Shown: in pieces, positions 1 through 8,748 of the stretch
Layout of the letters: every line of letters starts with the position of its first letter
Numbering within the stretch: the stretch's first letter is position 1
From: Paraglaciecola sp. L1A13
GTDB lineage: Bacteria; Pseudomonadota; Gammaproteobacteria; Enterobacterales; Alteromonadaceae
Direction of reading: 5' to 3'
NCBI RefSeq assembly: GCF_009796745.1
Contig: NZ_CP047024.1
Location: forward strand, 3,596,001 to 3,660,000
Length of the DNA stretch: 64,000 nucleotides
Program-made: the position numbers and the translations under genes
The notes under the pieces: model-generated
Databases searched by the model: none
The model's input: only the letters and a program-made list of their open reading frames with translations
What the model was told of the DNA's origin: nothing

Positions 1-682
1 AATCAATTAAACTTGGAGCATCACTAATAGCAGCTTGAACCTGAGGGTTCTTACTATCTAATACCCGAAGCGGGTTACTTTCCAAACGGCGAAGGCAGTC
101 TTCGTCCAATTGATCTTTTCTTAGCACAAGGTACTCGACTAACGCTTGGCGGTACGTTTCACGCGCTTCGTTTGAGCCCAATGAATTAAGCTCTAGCGTG
201 ACCTGATCGGCAATTCCAAACTTTTTCCATAAACGTCCACTAAGTGCAATCACTTCAGCGTCAATATCTGGACCGGCTAGACCGAATACTTCAACACCGA
301 ACTGATGAAACTGACGATAGCGCCCTTTTTGCGGACGCTCATAACGAAACATCGGTCCTAAATACCATAGGCGCTGCTGTTGATGGTAAAGTAAGCCATG
401 TTCGTTGCCCGCACGTACCACACTAGCGGTACCTTCTGGACGCAAGGTTAAACTTTCGTCGTTGCGATCAGCAAACGTGTACATTTCCTTTTCAACTATA
501 TCGGTCACTTCGCCAATAGAACGTTTGAAAAGATCAGTACTTTCAACAATGGGTGTGCGGATCTCTTGATAACCGTAACTGGCAACGACTTCACGGATTG
601 CTTTTTCAGCCCACTGCCATAAGCCCGACTGTTCAGGAAGGCAATCATTCATGCCTCGTATTGCCTGTATTTGTTTAGACAC
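1..682 (-). CDS. hisS: Histidyl-tRNA synthetase, N-terminal part (cut by window edge)
   Basis: Class II aminoacyl-tRNA synthetase that charges tRNA-His in the cytoplasm. Translating leftward from a GTG codon at 682 gives about 227 residues beginning [16 protein letters not shown], the usual HisRS opening. RPEGT (about 81-85) and the motif 2 arginine segment [16 protein letters not shown] (about 112-127) are visible. The C-terminal half, including motif 3 and the anticodon-binding domain, lies outside the window. The gene follows ispG in the same direction, as in many gammaproteobacteria. The GTG start is supported by the family N-terminus; no ATG is closer to the expected position. Confidence 0.95.
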   Translation of the reverse strand, partial: MSKQIQAIRGMNDCLPEQSGLWQWAEKAIREVVASYGYQEIRTPIVESTDLFKRSIGEVTDIVEKEMYTFADRNDESLTLRPEGTASVVRAGNEHGLLYHQQQRLWYLGPMFRYERPQKGRYRQFHQFGVEVFGLAGPDIDAEVIALSGRLWKKFGIADQVTLELNSLGSNEARETYRQALVEYLVLRKDQLDEDCLRRLESNPLRVLDSKNPQVQAAISDAPSLID

Positions 683-712
683 TAAAGAAATTCTCTTTGA
701 CTAGATAATATT

Positions 713-735
713 AAAAAGCCCCGTATTATAGGGGC
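713..735 (-). terminator. Rho-independent terminator after ispG
   Basis: Read leftward, GCCCC - TATAATAC loop - GGGGC is followed by TTTTTAATATT, a compact GC stem with a T-run between ispG and hisS. The loop also contains a perfect TATAAT, so this stretch may serve as the hisS promoter too. Confidence 0.7.
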
Positions 736-753
736 GATGTCGGTAAACGTAAA
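725..753 (-). promoter_or_regulatory. Candidate sigma-70 promoter of hisS, nested in the ispG terminator
   Basis: Leftward, TTTACG (748-753) lies 17 nt before TATAAT (725-730), about 43 nt before the hisS GTG. The -10 is the loop of the ispG terminator hairpin. Seen by eye only; the -35 matches consensus at four of six positions. Confidence 0.5.
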
Positions 754-795
754 TGAAGACGCGGCTTAATCGCGCTTTTTTACTTAAGTCAGTCT

Positions 796-1914
796 TTAAC
801 CAAGGTTTTTTACGTCTATTTTCTTGCTGCTATCGAGCAGTGCAGCTTTCGCTCTTATGCGCTTTTCTAGTTGGTCAACTAAATCGTCGTTCGATAAACG
901 TTCTTTCTGACGCTTACCATCAACATAGTAGCCGCTCATGTTTCGCGCCCCCGTTAAGCCTAAATCTGATACTTCAGCTTCTCCAGGTCCGTTTACAACA
1001 CAGCCTATAATAGAAACGTCCATCGGGGTTAACAAGTCCTCTAAACGCGTCTCTAATGCATTGACGGTACTGATTACATCGAATTCTTGACGCGAACAAC
1101 TTGGACAGGCAATAAAATTGATGCCACGAGATCGGATACGTAGAGACTTTAAAATATCAAAGCCTACTTTTATCTCTTCAACAGGATCAGCGGCCAATGA
1201 AATACGAATGGTGTCGCCGATACCTTCAGCAAGCAACATACCTAAGCCCACAGCACTTTTTACCGCACCGGCTCTAAAACCACCGGCTTCAGTAATCCCC
1301 AAATGCAGAGGTTGATCAATCTTCTGCGCTAAGGCTCGATAAGCGCCTACGGCTAAAAATACATCAGAGGCTTTTACGCTGACTTTAAATTGATCAAAAT
1401 TCAACTTATCCAAAATATCCACATGACGCATCGCGGATTCAACTAGTGCTTCTGGGGTAGGCTCACCATACTTTTCTTGTATGTCTTTTTCTAGTGAACC
1501 ACCATTTACGCCAATACGTATAGGAATACCATAATCACGCGCGCAATCGACTACCGAACGGACACGGTCCATGCTGCCGATGTTACCTGGATTAATACGC
1601 AGGCAATCTACACCATACTCAGCCACTTTTAAGGCAATACGGTAATCAAAATGAATATCGGCAATTAACGGCACATCAACTTGTTGCTTGATGAGTTTAA
1701 ACGCTTCTGCTGCATCCATAGTCGGTACTGACACACGAACAATCTCACCGCCTACGGCGACAATACGTTTAATTTGCGCAACAGTCGCATCCACGTCAGT
1801 GGTCGGAGTATTGGTCATCGACTGCACTGCTATGGGTGCCCCGCCACCAATAGGAACCTTACCCACATTGATTCTAGTTGATACTCTGCGTTTTATCGGT
1901 GACTCTGCAAACAT
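796..1914 (-). CDS. ispG: 4-hydroxy-3-methylbut-2-enyl diphosphate synthase (IspG/GcpE)
   Basis: Penultimate enzyme of the MEP isoprenoid pathway. It reductively converts methylerythritol cyclodiphosphate to HMBPP with a 4Fe-4S cluster. The 372-residue product has the N-terminal TIM-barrel start ([20 protein letters not shown]) and a C-terminal cluster domain. The latter shows CPSC near 270-273 and GCVVNGPGE near 304-312, giving the three cysteine ligands and the glutamate. Length is normal for the short bacterial form. It lies between rodZ and hisS, the usual neighbourhood (rlmN-pilW-rodZ-ispG-hisS). The next MEP enzyme, ispH, is also in this window at 51.0 kb. Confidence 0.98.
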   Translation of the reverse strand: MFAESPIKRRVSTRINVGKVPIGGGAPIAVQSMTNTPTTDVDATVAQIKRIVAVGGEIVRVSVPTMDAAEAFKLIKQQVDVPLIADIHFDYRIALKVAEYGVDCLRINPGNIGSMDRVRSVVDCARDYGIPIRIGVNGGSLEKDIQEKYGEPTPEALVESAMRHVDILDKLNFDQFKVSVKASDVFLAVGAYRALAQKIDQPLHLGITEAGGFRAGAVKSAVGLGMLLAEGIGDTIRISLAADPVEEIKVGFDILKSLRIRSRGINFIACPSCSRQEFDVISTVNALETRLEDLLTPMDVSIIGCVVNGPGEAEVSDLGLTGARNMSGYYVDGKRQKERLSNDDLVDQLEKRIRAKAALLDSSKKIDVKNLG

Positions 1915-1992
1915 GCTGTTTCCTAACTCAATTTGATAACGTATTTACTCGGTGATAAATCGTAACGGTTTATCGTCGAGTAATTAAACGGA

Positions 1993-3003
1993 TTATAATG
2001 ACAAAGGTAAGGTGAATTTTGCTGTGCTATTAGGTGTCAGGAAAGACATATCGATATCCTCACCAGCATAACGAATACTGACCTCACTGGGAGCGCCTAA
2101 AATAACTTCGAAGGGCGGCTTACCGGATACATTCATAACTCGGCCTGACACTTTGACACCTACAGCGATTGTTTCACCTGTCGCATCCACAATACTTATC
2201 CAGCAATCATCAGCAAACTGAAAGACGATTTCAACTAGGCCTTCTTGGTCGATATTTTCAATATCTGTCGTTTCCGTCGTTTGAACTTCAGTCTGCTCAG
2301 TAATGATACTTTCAACATTTTGAGCATTATCTGCCAGTGTTTTGCTCTGTGCAATGGAATCGACCTTAGCCGCACTGCCATTTACACTTTCTTGAGTATC
2401 GAGTTCACTAGTGTTTTCAAGGGAAGTTTGCAACGTGTTACTTGCAGAACCTTTTGCTGTTTCGTTCGCTAGATTTTCGCCCGTCGTATCAGAAATAAGG
2501 TCTTGATTTTGCGCAGGCGTGTTATTCACGTTATTCGAATCTAAAGGGCTGGTTTGAACAGTTGGGGCTTCAAGCGTATCAACTTTATCGTTATCGCTTT
2601 GTTGAAACCACCACACCACAACCAAAGCCACTACGACCGCTAATATGAGGTAAGTCACCATCATGAGTTTGTCGTCATTCGCTTGATGTGCGACACGACG
2701 AGAGAAGCTCTGAAGTTTCGCAGGCTCTTTCTTATGCATATTCAAATTATCGAGACCATTAAGCACCTGAGCTTCAGATACACCAACCTGGCGCGCATAT
2801 AATTTGAGATAACCTTTAATAAAGGTCATTGAAATACTCGGGTCGTACTTATCTTCTTCCAAGGCTGTGATTAAGCCAGACTTCAAGTGGATTTGACTGG
2901 CAATATACTCGACGGAGAAGCCTTTTTCTAAGCGCGCAGCTTTTAACACCGGGCCTGGGCCATTAACCTGAGTTTCTTCTACTTGTTGCACTTCTTCACT
3001 CAT
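1993..3003 (-). CDS. rodZ: Cytoskeletal/cell-shape protein RodZ
   Basis: Bitopic inner-membrane protein that links MreB filaments to the elongation machinery. The 336 residues contain a cytoplasmic HTH_25 helix-turn-helix (about 20-85, LKAARLEKGFSVEYIAS), a single membrane segment (about 114-133) with a basic RR before it, and a long acidic Ser/Thr/Asn/Gln-rich periplasmic linker (about 136-255). A C-terminal DUF4115 beta domain ends the protein (about 258-336, VEIVFQFADDCWISIVDATG). Start is ATG. It sits between the pilW-like lipoprotein gene and ispG. The linker is low complexity and probably poorly conserved in sequence. Confidence 0.95.
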   Translation of the reverse strand: MSEEVQQVEETQVNGPGPVLKAARLEKGFSVEYIASQIHLKSGLITALEEDKYDPSISMTFIKGYLKLYARQVGVSEAQVLNGLDNLNMHKKEPAKLQSFSRRVAHQANDDKLMMVTYLILAVVVALVVVWWFQQSDNDKVDTLEAPTVQTSPLDSNNVNNTPAQNQDLISDTTGENLANETAKGSASNTLQTSLENTSELDTQESVNGSAAKVDSIAQSKTLADNAQNVESIITEQTEVQTTETTDIENIDQEGLVEIVFQFADDCWISIVDATGETIAVGVKVSGRVMNVSGKPPFEVILGAPSEVSIRYAGEDIDMSFLTPNSTAKFTLPLSL

Positions 3004-3036
3004 TTAACTAACGCTACTCTTAATTTATTGGGACGA

Positions 3037-4053
3037 TTATTTGGGTTCAACAACAATTAATTTTTGCCCGATATATATCGATGCTGGATCAGAAATATTG
3101 TTCCATTCCATGAGTTGACTCATATTAACGTTATATTGCAGTGAAAGGCGATAAAGATTCTCTTTCGCTGTAACAACATGATATTGATTCGGTGCTAATT
3201 CTTTTTTTGATACTTTGGGTTCGGGCTGTACCGGAGGTAATTCTCTCGTTGGTTCAAACGCATCGCCAACAATGCCACCACCATTTAAATAATCATACGC
3301 AGGCTGAAAATCAGGGTACAAGCTGACCAACATATTAGCATAATCCGTCGCGCGCTTAGGTGCCCCAGCTTCCTGCTCTATTTGTACAGCTAGCCATAAA
3401 CTGTCTGCTGATACTGAGGCAACTCGCTCATAACGTCGTAGACTGTCACGAGCCGCTCCAAAACGATGAGCTTGCAACTGTAACTGTGTCAACAGAAATA
3501 GACTCTTTGCTCTTCCTGGCTGATGATTCAAGGCGTCTTGCAAAAAACCAATTGCCTTGTCAAGCGCATTTTGACTTTGACTACACAGCGCCAAATTCTC
3601 GTAGGTTTCAGCAGATGAGTTATATACATCACTATTTAACGCTTTGAAAAAATAAACCTTAGCTTGCTCATACTCACCTCTTTCACAAAGAAATGCACCA
3701 TAGCTATTAGCGATGTCAGCATTTTCTGGAGCTATTTTTATGGCCTTGAGATAGGCCTGAGATGCAGAATCGTACTCTTCTACTTTCTGATAATAGTACG
3801 CCATACCGTAATGAACATCTGCAAGTTGAGGAGCAAACTCGAGTGCTTTATCAAGATTGAACTTCGCTTGGCTATAATTACCATTCTTTAAATAGGTTAA
3901 TCCCAAGGACAATCGTGTTTTAGCAGCTCGTTGCTTATCAAAATCATCTGGACTTGAATAATTGCCTTGACTGACGCAAGCACAAAGACCAAGCACTATA
4001 AATAAGCTTAATAAGCGGAAAATTTTCATATGAATAAAGCGGTTAATACTCAA
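3037..4053 (-). CDS. pilW: Type IV pilus pilotin PilW/PilF, TPR lipoprotein with C-terminal LysM domain
   Basis: Outer-membrane lipoprotein needed for assembly of the PilQ secretin. The product has a signal peptide ending in a lipobox (LGLCAC) and several TPR units (about 40-240, e.g. [22 protein letters not shown]). A Pro-rich linker leads to a LysM domain over the last 50 residues ([20 protein letters not shown]). E. coli and Pseudomonas PilF/PilW end after the TPRs, so the peptidoglycan-binding tail is an addition. The frame opens with a TTG overlapping the rlmN stop (TTGA). An ATG at 4029 gives a tighter signal peptide ([10 protein letters not shown]) and may be the real start; neither has a good Shine-Dalgarno. 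Confidence 0.88.
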   Translation of the reverse strand: MSINRFIHMKIFRLLSLFIVLGLCACVSQGNYSSPDDFDKQRAAKTRLSLGLTYLKNGNYSQAKFNLDKALEFAPQLADVHYGMAYYYQKVEEYDSASQAYLKAIKIAPENADIANSYGAFLCERGEYEQAKVYFFKALNSDVYNSSAETYENLALCSQSQNALDKAIGFLQDALNHQPGRAKSLFLLTQLQLQAHRFGAARDSLRRYERVASVSADSLWLAVQIEQEAGAPKRATDYANMLVSLYPDFQPAYDYLNGGGIVGDAFEPTRELPPVQPEPKVSKKELAPNQYHVVTAKENLYRLSLQYNVNMSQLMEWNNISDPASIYIGQKLIVVEPK

Positions 4054-5192
4054 TGCTCCACTTTCACCGAAATTTCTTCTCCCTTCATCTGTTTTTTCAA
4101 CAAACGTTTCGTTCTATCCACTACGTCGCCAACTAATTGGCCACATGCGGCGTCTATGTCATCACCACGGGTTTTACGCACTACGACCATTAAGCCATAG
4201 CTAGAAAGCACTTTCGCAAAACGATCAATTCTTGAATTACTCGAACGCGTGTAAGGCGAGCCTGGATAAGGATTAAAAGGAATAAGGTTAATCTTACACG
4301 GCGTATCAGCAAGTACTTTGGCCAGCGCATGCGCTTGATCGGTACTATCGTTAACGCCGTTTAACATTACGTATTCAACGGTTACTTTACCTTGGTTAGC
4401 ATGAGATTTAGCAAGATATCGGCGCACGCTCGCTAAAAACTCTTGAATGGGATACTTCTTATTGACTGGCACAAGTACATCGCGTAGCTCATCGTCTGGC
4501 GCGTGTAATGAAATAGCTAATGCTACATCAATCTGGTCGCCTAACATATCAAGGGCTGGCACCACACCTGACGTGCTTAATGTTACCCGGCGTTTTGATA
4601 ACCCAAATGCCAGATCATCAAGCATAAGATCCATCGCCGGCACCACATTTTTAAGATTCAATAATGGTTCACCCATGCCCATCATCACCACATTGCTGAT
4701 CGGCCGTTTAGCACTGTCGTTTGACAAACCGATAGTGGTGGCGACACGCCATACCTGCCCAATTATTTCAGATACACTGAGATTACGATTAAACCCCTGT
4801 TGCGCAGTAGAACAAAAAGTGCATTCTAATGCACAGCCCACTTGAGATGAAACGCACAGTGTTGCGCGGTCACCATCGGGTATCCATACGGTTTCAACTT
4901 CTTGACCGCCTTCTAAACGAAGGGCAAATTTAATTGTTCCGTCAGATGCATCCTGTTGATAAGCGATTTCAGGTGCTTTTATCTCACACTGCGCAGTAAG
5001 CTTTTCACGCAATGCCTTGTTCAAATTAGTCATTTGATCAAAATCAGAGATCCCTAATTGATAAATCCATTTCATCATTTGGTCGGCACGAAATGGCTTT
5101 TCGCCAATCGAACTAAAATACTCTCTTAAACCTGCACGGTTGAAGTTAAGTAAATTGATTTTAGTCGGTTTTGCTGACATCACTTCTGACAT
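4050..5192 (-). CDS. rlmN: Dual-specificity 23S rRNA A2503 / tRNA A37 C2-methyltransferase RlmN
   Basis: Radical-SAM methyltransferase that methylates C2 of adenosine in 23S rRNA and some tRNAs, affecting translational fidelity. The 380 residues include the CxxxCxxC cluster motif (Cys120, 124, 127 in [16 protein letters not shown]), the SAM-binding GMGEPLLN segment and the C-terminal resolving cysteine (about Cys350 in AACGQL). Its position upstream of pilW-rodZ-ispG-hisS is the standard gammaproteobacterial order. The C-terminus overlaps the pilW frame by four bases, suggesting translational coupling. Confidence 0.98.
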   Translation of the reverse strand: MSEVMSAKPTKINLLNFNRAGLREYFSSIGEKPFRADQMMKWIYQLGISDFDQMTNLNKALREKLTAQCEIKAPEIAYQQDASDGTIKFALRLEGGQEVETVWIPDGDRATLCVSSQVGCALECTFCSTAQQGFNRNLSVSEIIGQVWRVATTIGLSNDSAKRPISNVVMMGMGEPLLNLKNVVPAMDLMLDDLAFGLSKRRVTLSTSGVVPALDMLGDQIDVALAISLHAPDDELRDVLVPVNKKYPIQEFLASVRRYLAKSHANQGKVTVEYVMLNGVNDSTDQAHALAKVLADTPCKINLIPFNPYPGSPYTRSSNSRIDRFAKVLSSYGLMVVVRKTRGDDIDAACGQLVGDVVDRTKRLLKKQMKGEEISVKVEH

Positions 5193-5280
5193 GGAACGGG
5201 ATACCTCATTTAAAAGAAACTAGTGTACATTTTTTACGCTACAACTGCCATTTTGTTGGCGTAGCTATAGCATTTAGATC

Positions 5281-5304
5281 GCAAAAGGGAGCCTAAGCTC
5301 CCTT
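5281..5304 (-). terminator. Terminator after ndk
   Basis: Leftward, AAGGGAGC - TTAG - GCTCCCTT followed by TTGC, 20 bases beyond the ndk stop. The stem is good but the T-tract is short. Confidence 0.6.
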
Positions 5305-5323
5305 AAATACAAACGTTAAAAAA

Positions 5324-5755
5324 TTAACGTGTACGTGGGCAAATTTCTTCGTCAGAGAAGAAGTATGCAATTTCACGTGCAGCTGATTCAGGTGCATCTG
5401 AACCGTGACATGCATTTTCGTCAATTGATGCAGCATAGTCAGCACGTAAAGTACCAGCAAGCGCGTCAGCTGGGTTAGTTGCGCCCATGATTTCACGATT
5501 TTTAAGAACAGCGTTTTCGCCTTCTAAAACCTGAACCATAACTGGACCAGATGTCATAAATTCAACTAAAGCACCGAAGAAAGGACGTTCGCTATGCTCA
5601 GCATAGAAACCTTCTGCTTGTTCTTTGCTAAGGTGAAGCATTTTAGAAGCAACGATACGTAGACCTGCGCTTTCGAAACGGTTGTAAATTGCGCCGATTA
5701 CATTTTTTGCAACTGCGTCAGGTTTAATAATTGAAAAAGTACGTTCTAAGGCCAT
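5324..5755 (-). CDS. ndk: Nucleoside diphosphate kinase
   Basis: Transfers the gamma phosphate of ATP to NDPs and dNDPs through a phosphohistidine. At 143 residues it is typical for bacterial Ndk. It begins [21 protein letters not shown] and carries the active-site signature [12 protein letters not shown] with His117. It lies upstream of rlmN in the same direction, as in E. coli, with its own terminator between them. The start is ATG, preceded by GGAGACC. Confidence 0.98.
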   Translation of the reverse strand: MALERTFSIIKPDAVAKNVIGAIYNRFESAGLRIVASKMLHLSKEQAEGFYAEHSERPFFGALVEFMTSGPVMVQVLEGENAVLKNREIMGATNPADALAGTLRADYAASIDENACHGSDAPESAAREIAYFFSDEEICPRTR

Positions 5756-5962
5756 GATTGGTCTCCGATAACAAAATAGATGATTAAAAATTCGCGCGGA
5801 TTATATGCGTTTCCTCGGCAAAAGCCCAACAAATCGGAAAATTAATATAGCGCGGTCAGAAAACGTATGTCTACATCATTGATGAACAGAGAAAATTGGC
5901 GTTTATTAGACGCTACAAACTAGTTATGATGCCCTATCAAGAAAAAACAATAAGGAGAGACG

Positions 5963-6136
5963 GTGTTAAGACTACTTTTTCTATTACCGTTAATTTTATG
6001 TTTACTATGGTTTACCTATCTCAGGCTACGGGGGTTTAGCATCAGCCAAGGGAAACAAGGTTTTATCTATATTTTGGCATTTTCTGCCATCATTGCACTA
6101 TTTTATACTCTAATGCTATGGCTGACCGCCACCTGA
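5963..6136 (+). CDS. Small two-helix inner-membrane protein (57 aa)
   Basis: A rightward frame starts at GTG 5963, six bases after AAGGAGAG, an excellent ribosome-binding site. It encodes 57 residues with two strongly hydrophobic helices (LRLLFLLPLILCLLWFTYL, then IYILAFSAIIALFYTLMLWL) joined by a short basic loop (RLRGFSISQGKQG). A bidirectional terminator follows its stop by 16 bases. The combination of ribosome-binding site, membrane topology and terminator makes it a credible gene, although it is short. No function is recognised. It stands alone between divergent ndk and convergent ppiD. Confidence 0.72.
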   Translation: MLRLLFLLPLILCLLWFTYLRLRGFSISQGKQGFIYILAFSAIIALFYTLMLWLTAT

Positions 6137-6152
6137 AATTGTGATAACAAAT

Positions 6153-6180
6153 AAAAAAAGGAGCTTCAGCTCCTTTTTTT
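6153..6180. terminator. Bidirectional terminator between the small membrane gene and ppiD
   Basis: AAAAAAAGGAGC - TTCA - GCTCCTTTTTTT is symmetric, with an A-run on one side and a T-run on the other. It can end both the rightward 57-aa gene and the leftward ppiD transcript. Confidence 0.9.
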
Positions 6181-6197
6181 ATTTCCAACTAACAAGC

Positions 6198-8081
6198 CTA
6201 GTAAATTTCGACGTCAGCTTGATCACGAAGGGCGTTAATAAACTCACCATATGTGAATTGAGCACGCATAGTAGATAATCTATTTTGCAATGTTGCTACA
6301 TCACTACTTGGAATATCAGCGCCTTCATTAACCTTAATTAACTGTACAAGCCCTACGTCACCATTAAACAACCCGACAACTTGAGCGTTAGCCTCTTTAT
6401 TGCTAGTCAGTTTAAATAATGCTTCAACGATGCTCGGTGCCACGGACGAACCGTTTCTGGCTATCGCATCTTGTTCTTGCCATTCAATGCCTTTCGATTT
6501 TAGCTTCTCGCTAATATCTTGCTCAGAGCGCACATCAGCTAACAGTGTGTCTGCCCAAGTTTTAGCCGCTTGTTGCGCTTTCTCGGCTAATAAAAGATCA
6601 GTAATCTGAGCAGTGACTTCATCAAGCGCTTTGGTGCGCTGAGCTTCGTAATCGGCCACACGGACAAACATGATGTGATTGTCACCCAACTCAATAACAT
6701 CGCTGTTCACTTGATCGTTAATTAACTCATCAGAAAATGCCTGAGCAACAACGTCCGGATAATTAACGTCTTGTGGAACGCTATCTTGACTAAATAAAAC
6801 CGTGGTTTGCACGTCTATGTCGGCAATACCGGCAACTTCATCTAAGCTATCGGGGGCTTCAAATGCGACTTCGGCCATGCGTTGTTGCTTAGTATAAAAG
6901 TCTTCTTCCGCCTTCTCTGTTTTTATTTTAGCAAGTACGTCTTCTTTCACGTCAGCATAAGGACTCGTTTGCTCAGGTTTGATATCGGTTAGTTTGATAA
7001 TATGAAAACCAAATTCACTTTTAACAACAGCTGATATATCGCCAACGTTAGCCAAACCAAATGCAGCATCTTCGAAAGCGGGATCCATCATTCCAAGACT
7101 AAACCAGTCAAGGTCGCCACCGTTCTCGGCACTAAATGTATCACTTGAATATTCTTTTGCTAATTCAGCAAAATCGCCACCATCGTTAACTTTTTCTAAG
7201 ATATCTTGGGCTGATTCAGCAGCTTTTTGCTCATCATCCGCAAATTCAACCAGGATATGCGATGCTCGGCGCTCTTCTTGTGTTCTGAAATCTTGGATAT
7301 TCTGCTCGTAGTATTGCTCAGCTTCATCATCAGAAACCACGATATCTGACAATAAATCGTCTATCGACAGCTCAACGTAGGCAAGACTGACTTTCTGCTG
7401 AGTATCAAACTGCGTAATATTAGCTTGGTAATAATTTTCGATATCTTCTGGAGATACCGTAATTTCGTCACCAAACGGCTGTGCTGGTATTGTCAAATAG
7501 CGAGCGTCACGCGTTTGCTCTTGCAGTTTGTATGCCTGCTTCGATTCAGCAACCAGGGTAAATTCAGATCCCAATAATGCGTTTGAAAGTTGACGGCGAG
7601 TCATATCTACGCGCATATAATCACGGAATTCGTTTGGTTGAAATCCCGCTTGACGCAATACTGCAGTATATCTTTCGTTATCGAACTTTCCATCAAATTG
7701 AAATTCTGGCATAGCGACGATAGCTTGCTTGATTTGCGCATCGCTAACACGAAGACCTAAATCAATAGCTGCTTGCTCAAGCAATTTGTCACCGATCAAC
7801 CGATCTAATACGCCTTGTCTGAATTGTTGCAAATAAGCGCTATCGGCTGTCAATGCAGCGAATGCGTCGCCGTATTGAGATTCCATTCGCCCGCGTTCAT
7901 TTTGATAAGCGCGTTCTAGATCCGCTTGTGAAATGGTGTCGTCGTTGACTTTAGCTGCCGCAGTTTCGGCAGATGAGTTGATATAACTGCCTACACCGGC
8001 AAACATAAAACTTAAAATCACCAACCCTAGGATAGCCATGGCCCACTTGCCTTGGGTTCCCTCTCTGATTCTTTCCAACAT
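6198..8081 (-). CDS. ppiD: Periplasmic folding chaperone/PPIase PpiD
   Basis: Membrane-anchored chaperone near the SecYEG exit that helps newly exported proteins fold. After an N-terminal anchor (about 13-35, AMAILGLVILSFMFAG) come a SurA-like chaperone domain, one parvulin domain (RRASHILVEF to GFHIIKL, about 265-365) and a C-terminal chaperone part. The longest frame opens at TTG 8099, but that codon is part of the likely ribosome-binding stretch TTGGAG. ATG 8081 gives the usual short N-terminus (MLERIREGTQG), about 627 residues. It lies downstream of hupB, the conserved clpP-clpX-lon-hupB-ppiD order. Confidence 0.95.
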   Translation of the reverse strand: MLERIREGTQGKWAMAILGLVILSFMFAGVGSYINSSAETAAAKVNDDTISQADLERAYQNERGRMESQYGDAFAALTADSAYLQQFRQGVLDRLIGDKLLEQAAIDLGLRVSDAQIKQAIVAMPEFQFDGKFDNERYTAVLRQAGFQPNEFRDYMRVDMTRRQLSNALLGSEFTLVAESKQAYKLQEQTRDARYLTIPAQPFGDEITVSPEDIENYYQANITQFDTQQKVSLAYVELSIDDLLSDIVVSDDEAEQYYEQNIQDFRTQEERRASHILVEFADDEQKAAESAQDILEKVNDGGDFAELAKEYSSDTFSAENGGDLDWFSLGMMDPAFEDAAFGLANVGDISAVVKSEFGFHIIKLTDIKPEQTSPYADVKEDVLAKIKTEKAEEDFYTKQQRMAEVAFEAPDSLDEVAGIADIDVQTTVLFSQDSVPQDVNYPDVVAQAFSDELINDQVNSDVIELGDNHIMFVRVADYEAQRTKALDEVTAQITDLLLAEKAQQAAKTWADTLLADVRSEQDISEKLKSKGIEWQEQDAIARNGSSVAPSIVEALFKLTSNKEANAQVVGLFNGDVGLVQLIKVNEGADIPSSDVATLQNRLSTMRAQFTYGEFINALRDQADVEIY

Positions 8082-8189
8082 GTTCGTTTTTAACTCCAAG
8101 TGAGTTGCTTGAGATAAGCTGAATTTTACTAAATATTAAGGAGGCAGGATTATATATTAAACGTAATCATTAATTAACAGCAGATAAAC

Positions 8190-8213
8190 AAAAGGCGATG
8201 ATAAATCATCGCC
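8190..8213 (-). terminator. Terminator after hupB
   Basis: Leftward, GGCGATGAT - TT - ATCATCGCC followed by TTTTG, a nine-bp stem 22 bases past the hupB stop. The opposite side also has a T-run, so it could work both ways. Confidence 0.85.
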
Positions 8214-8234
8214 TTTTTAACTGAAAAACTTTGC

Positions 8235-8507
8235 TTAGTTACAAGCGTCTTTAAGCGCTTTACCGGCTTTGAACGACGGAACTTTAGCAGCAGAAATTTG
8301 GATTGTTTCACCAGTCTGTGGATTACGACCACTACGAGCTGCACGCTCACGTACAGAGAATGTACCGAAACCTACAAGAGCAACTTGATCACCTTCTTTA
8401 AGTGCTGCAGTGATTGCGTCAGTCAATGCATCTAGTGCACGTCCTGAAGCTGCTTTAGAAATATCTGCACTTGCAGCGATTTGGTCGATAAGTTGAGACT
8501 TATTCAC
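8235..8507 (-). CDS. hupB: DNA-binding protein HU-beta
   Basis: Small histone-like nucleoid protein that bends DNA as a dimer. From GTG 8507 the product is exactly 90 residues ([18 protein letters not shown]), the HU length, with the DNA-binding arm [12 protein letters not shown] and terminal [12 protein letters not shown]. The open frame extends 14 codons further upstream, but AAGGGGAT sits just before the GTG and family alignment excludes the extension. It is flanked by lon and ppiD as in Pseudomonas and E. coli. It has its own promoter (8567-8595) and terminator. Confidence 0.97.
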   Translation of the reverse strand: MNKSQLIDQIAASADISKAASGRALDALTDAITAALKEGDQVALVGFGTFSVRERAARSGRNPQTGETIQISAAKVPSFKAGKALKDACN

Positions 8508-8566
8508 AATATGATCCCCTTCAATTGTTATTATATTAATTATCCGCAAACAAGAATGCGGAAAAT

Positions 8567-8595
8567 GTTATACCAAGCTTAAATTTGAACTTCAA
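8567..8595 (-). promoter_or_regulatory. Sigma-70 promoter of hupB
   Basis: Leftward, TTGAAG (8590-8595), a 17-nt spacer, then TATAAC (8567-8572), about 60 nt before the hupB GTG. Both hexamers match consensus well. Confidence 0.7.
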
Positions 8596-8721
8596 GCATA
8601 AATTCACAAATTTTTAACTTTGTAGATATCGCCGCAATCCCTTTTGTGACAAGGCCTAAAGCGAAACTGGAACAAAGGCTACCACAACTTTTTGTTGATT
8701 GAAGCCCTTATTTCCAAAAAA

Positions 8722-8748
8722 AACGAAAAAACTAGCCCTAAGTGGCTA
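8722..8748 (-). terminator. Terminator overlapping the lon stop codon
   Basis: Leftward, TAGCC - ACTTAG - GGCTA then GTTTTTTCG. The TAG stop of lon forms the first bases of the stem. The stem is short (five bp) but the T-run is strong. Confidence 0.6.

Noticed and set aside
8508..8549. 14-residue extension of HU
   Set aside because: GTG 8507 has a good ribosome-binding site and gives exactly the 90-residue HU protein.
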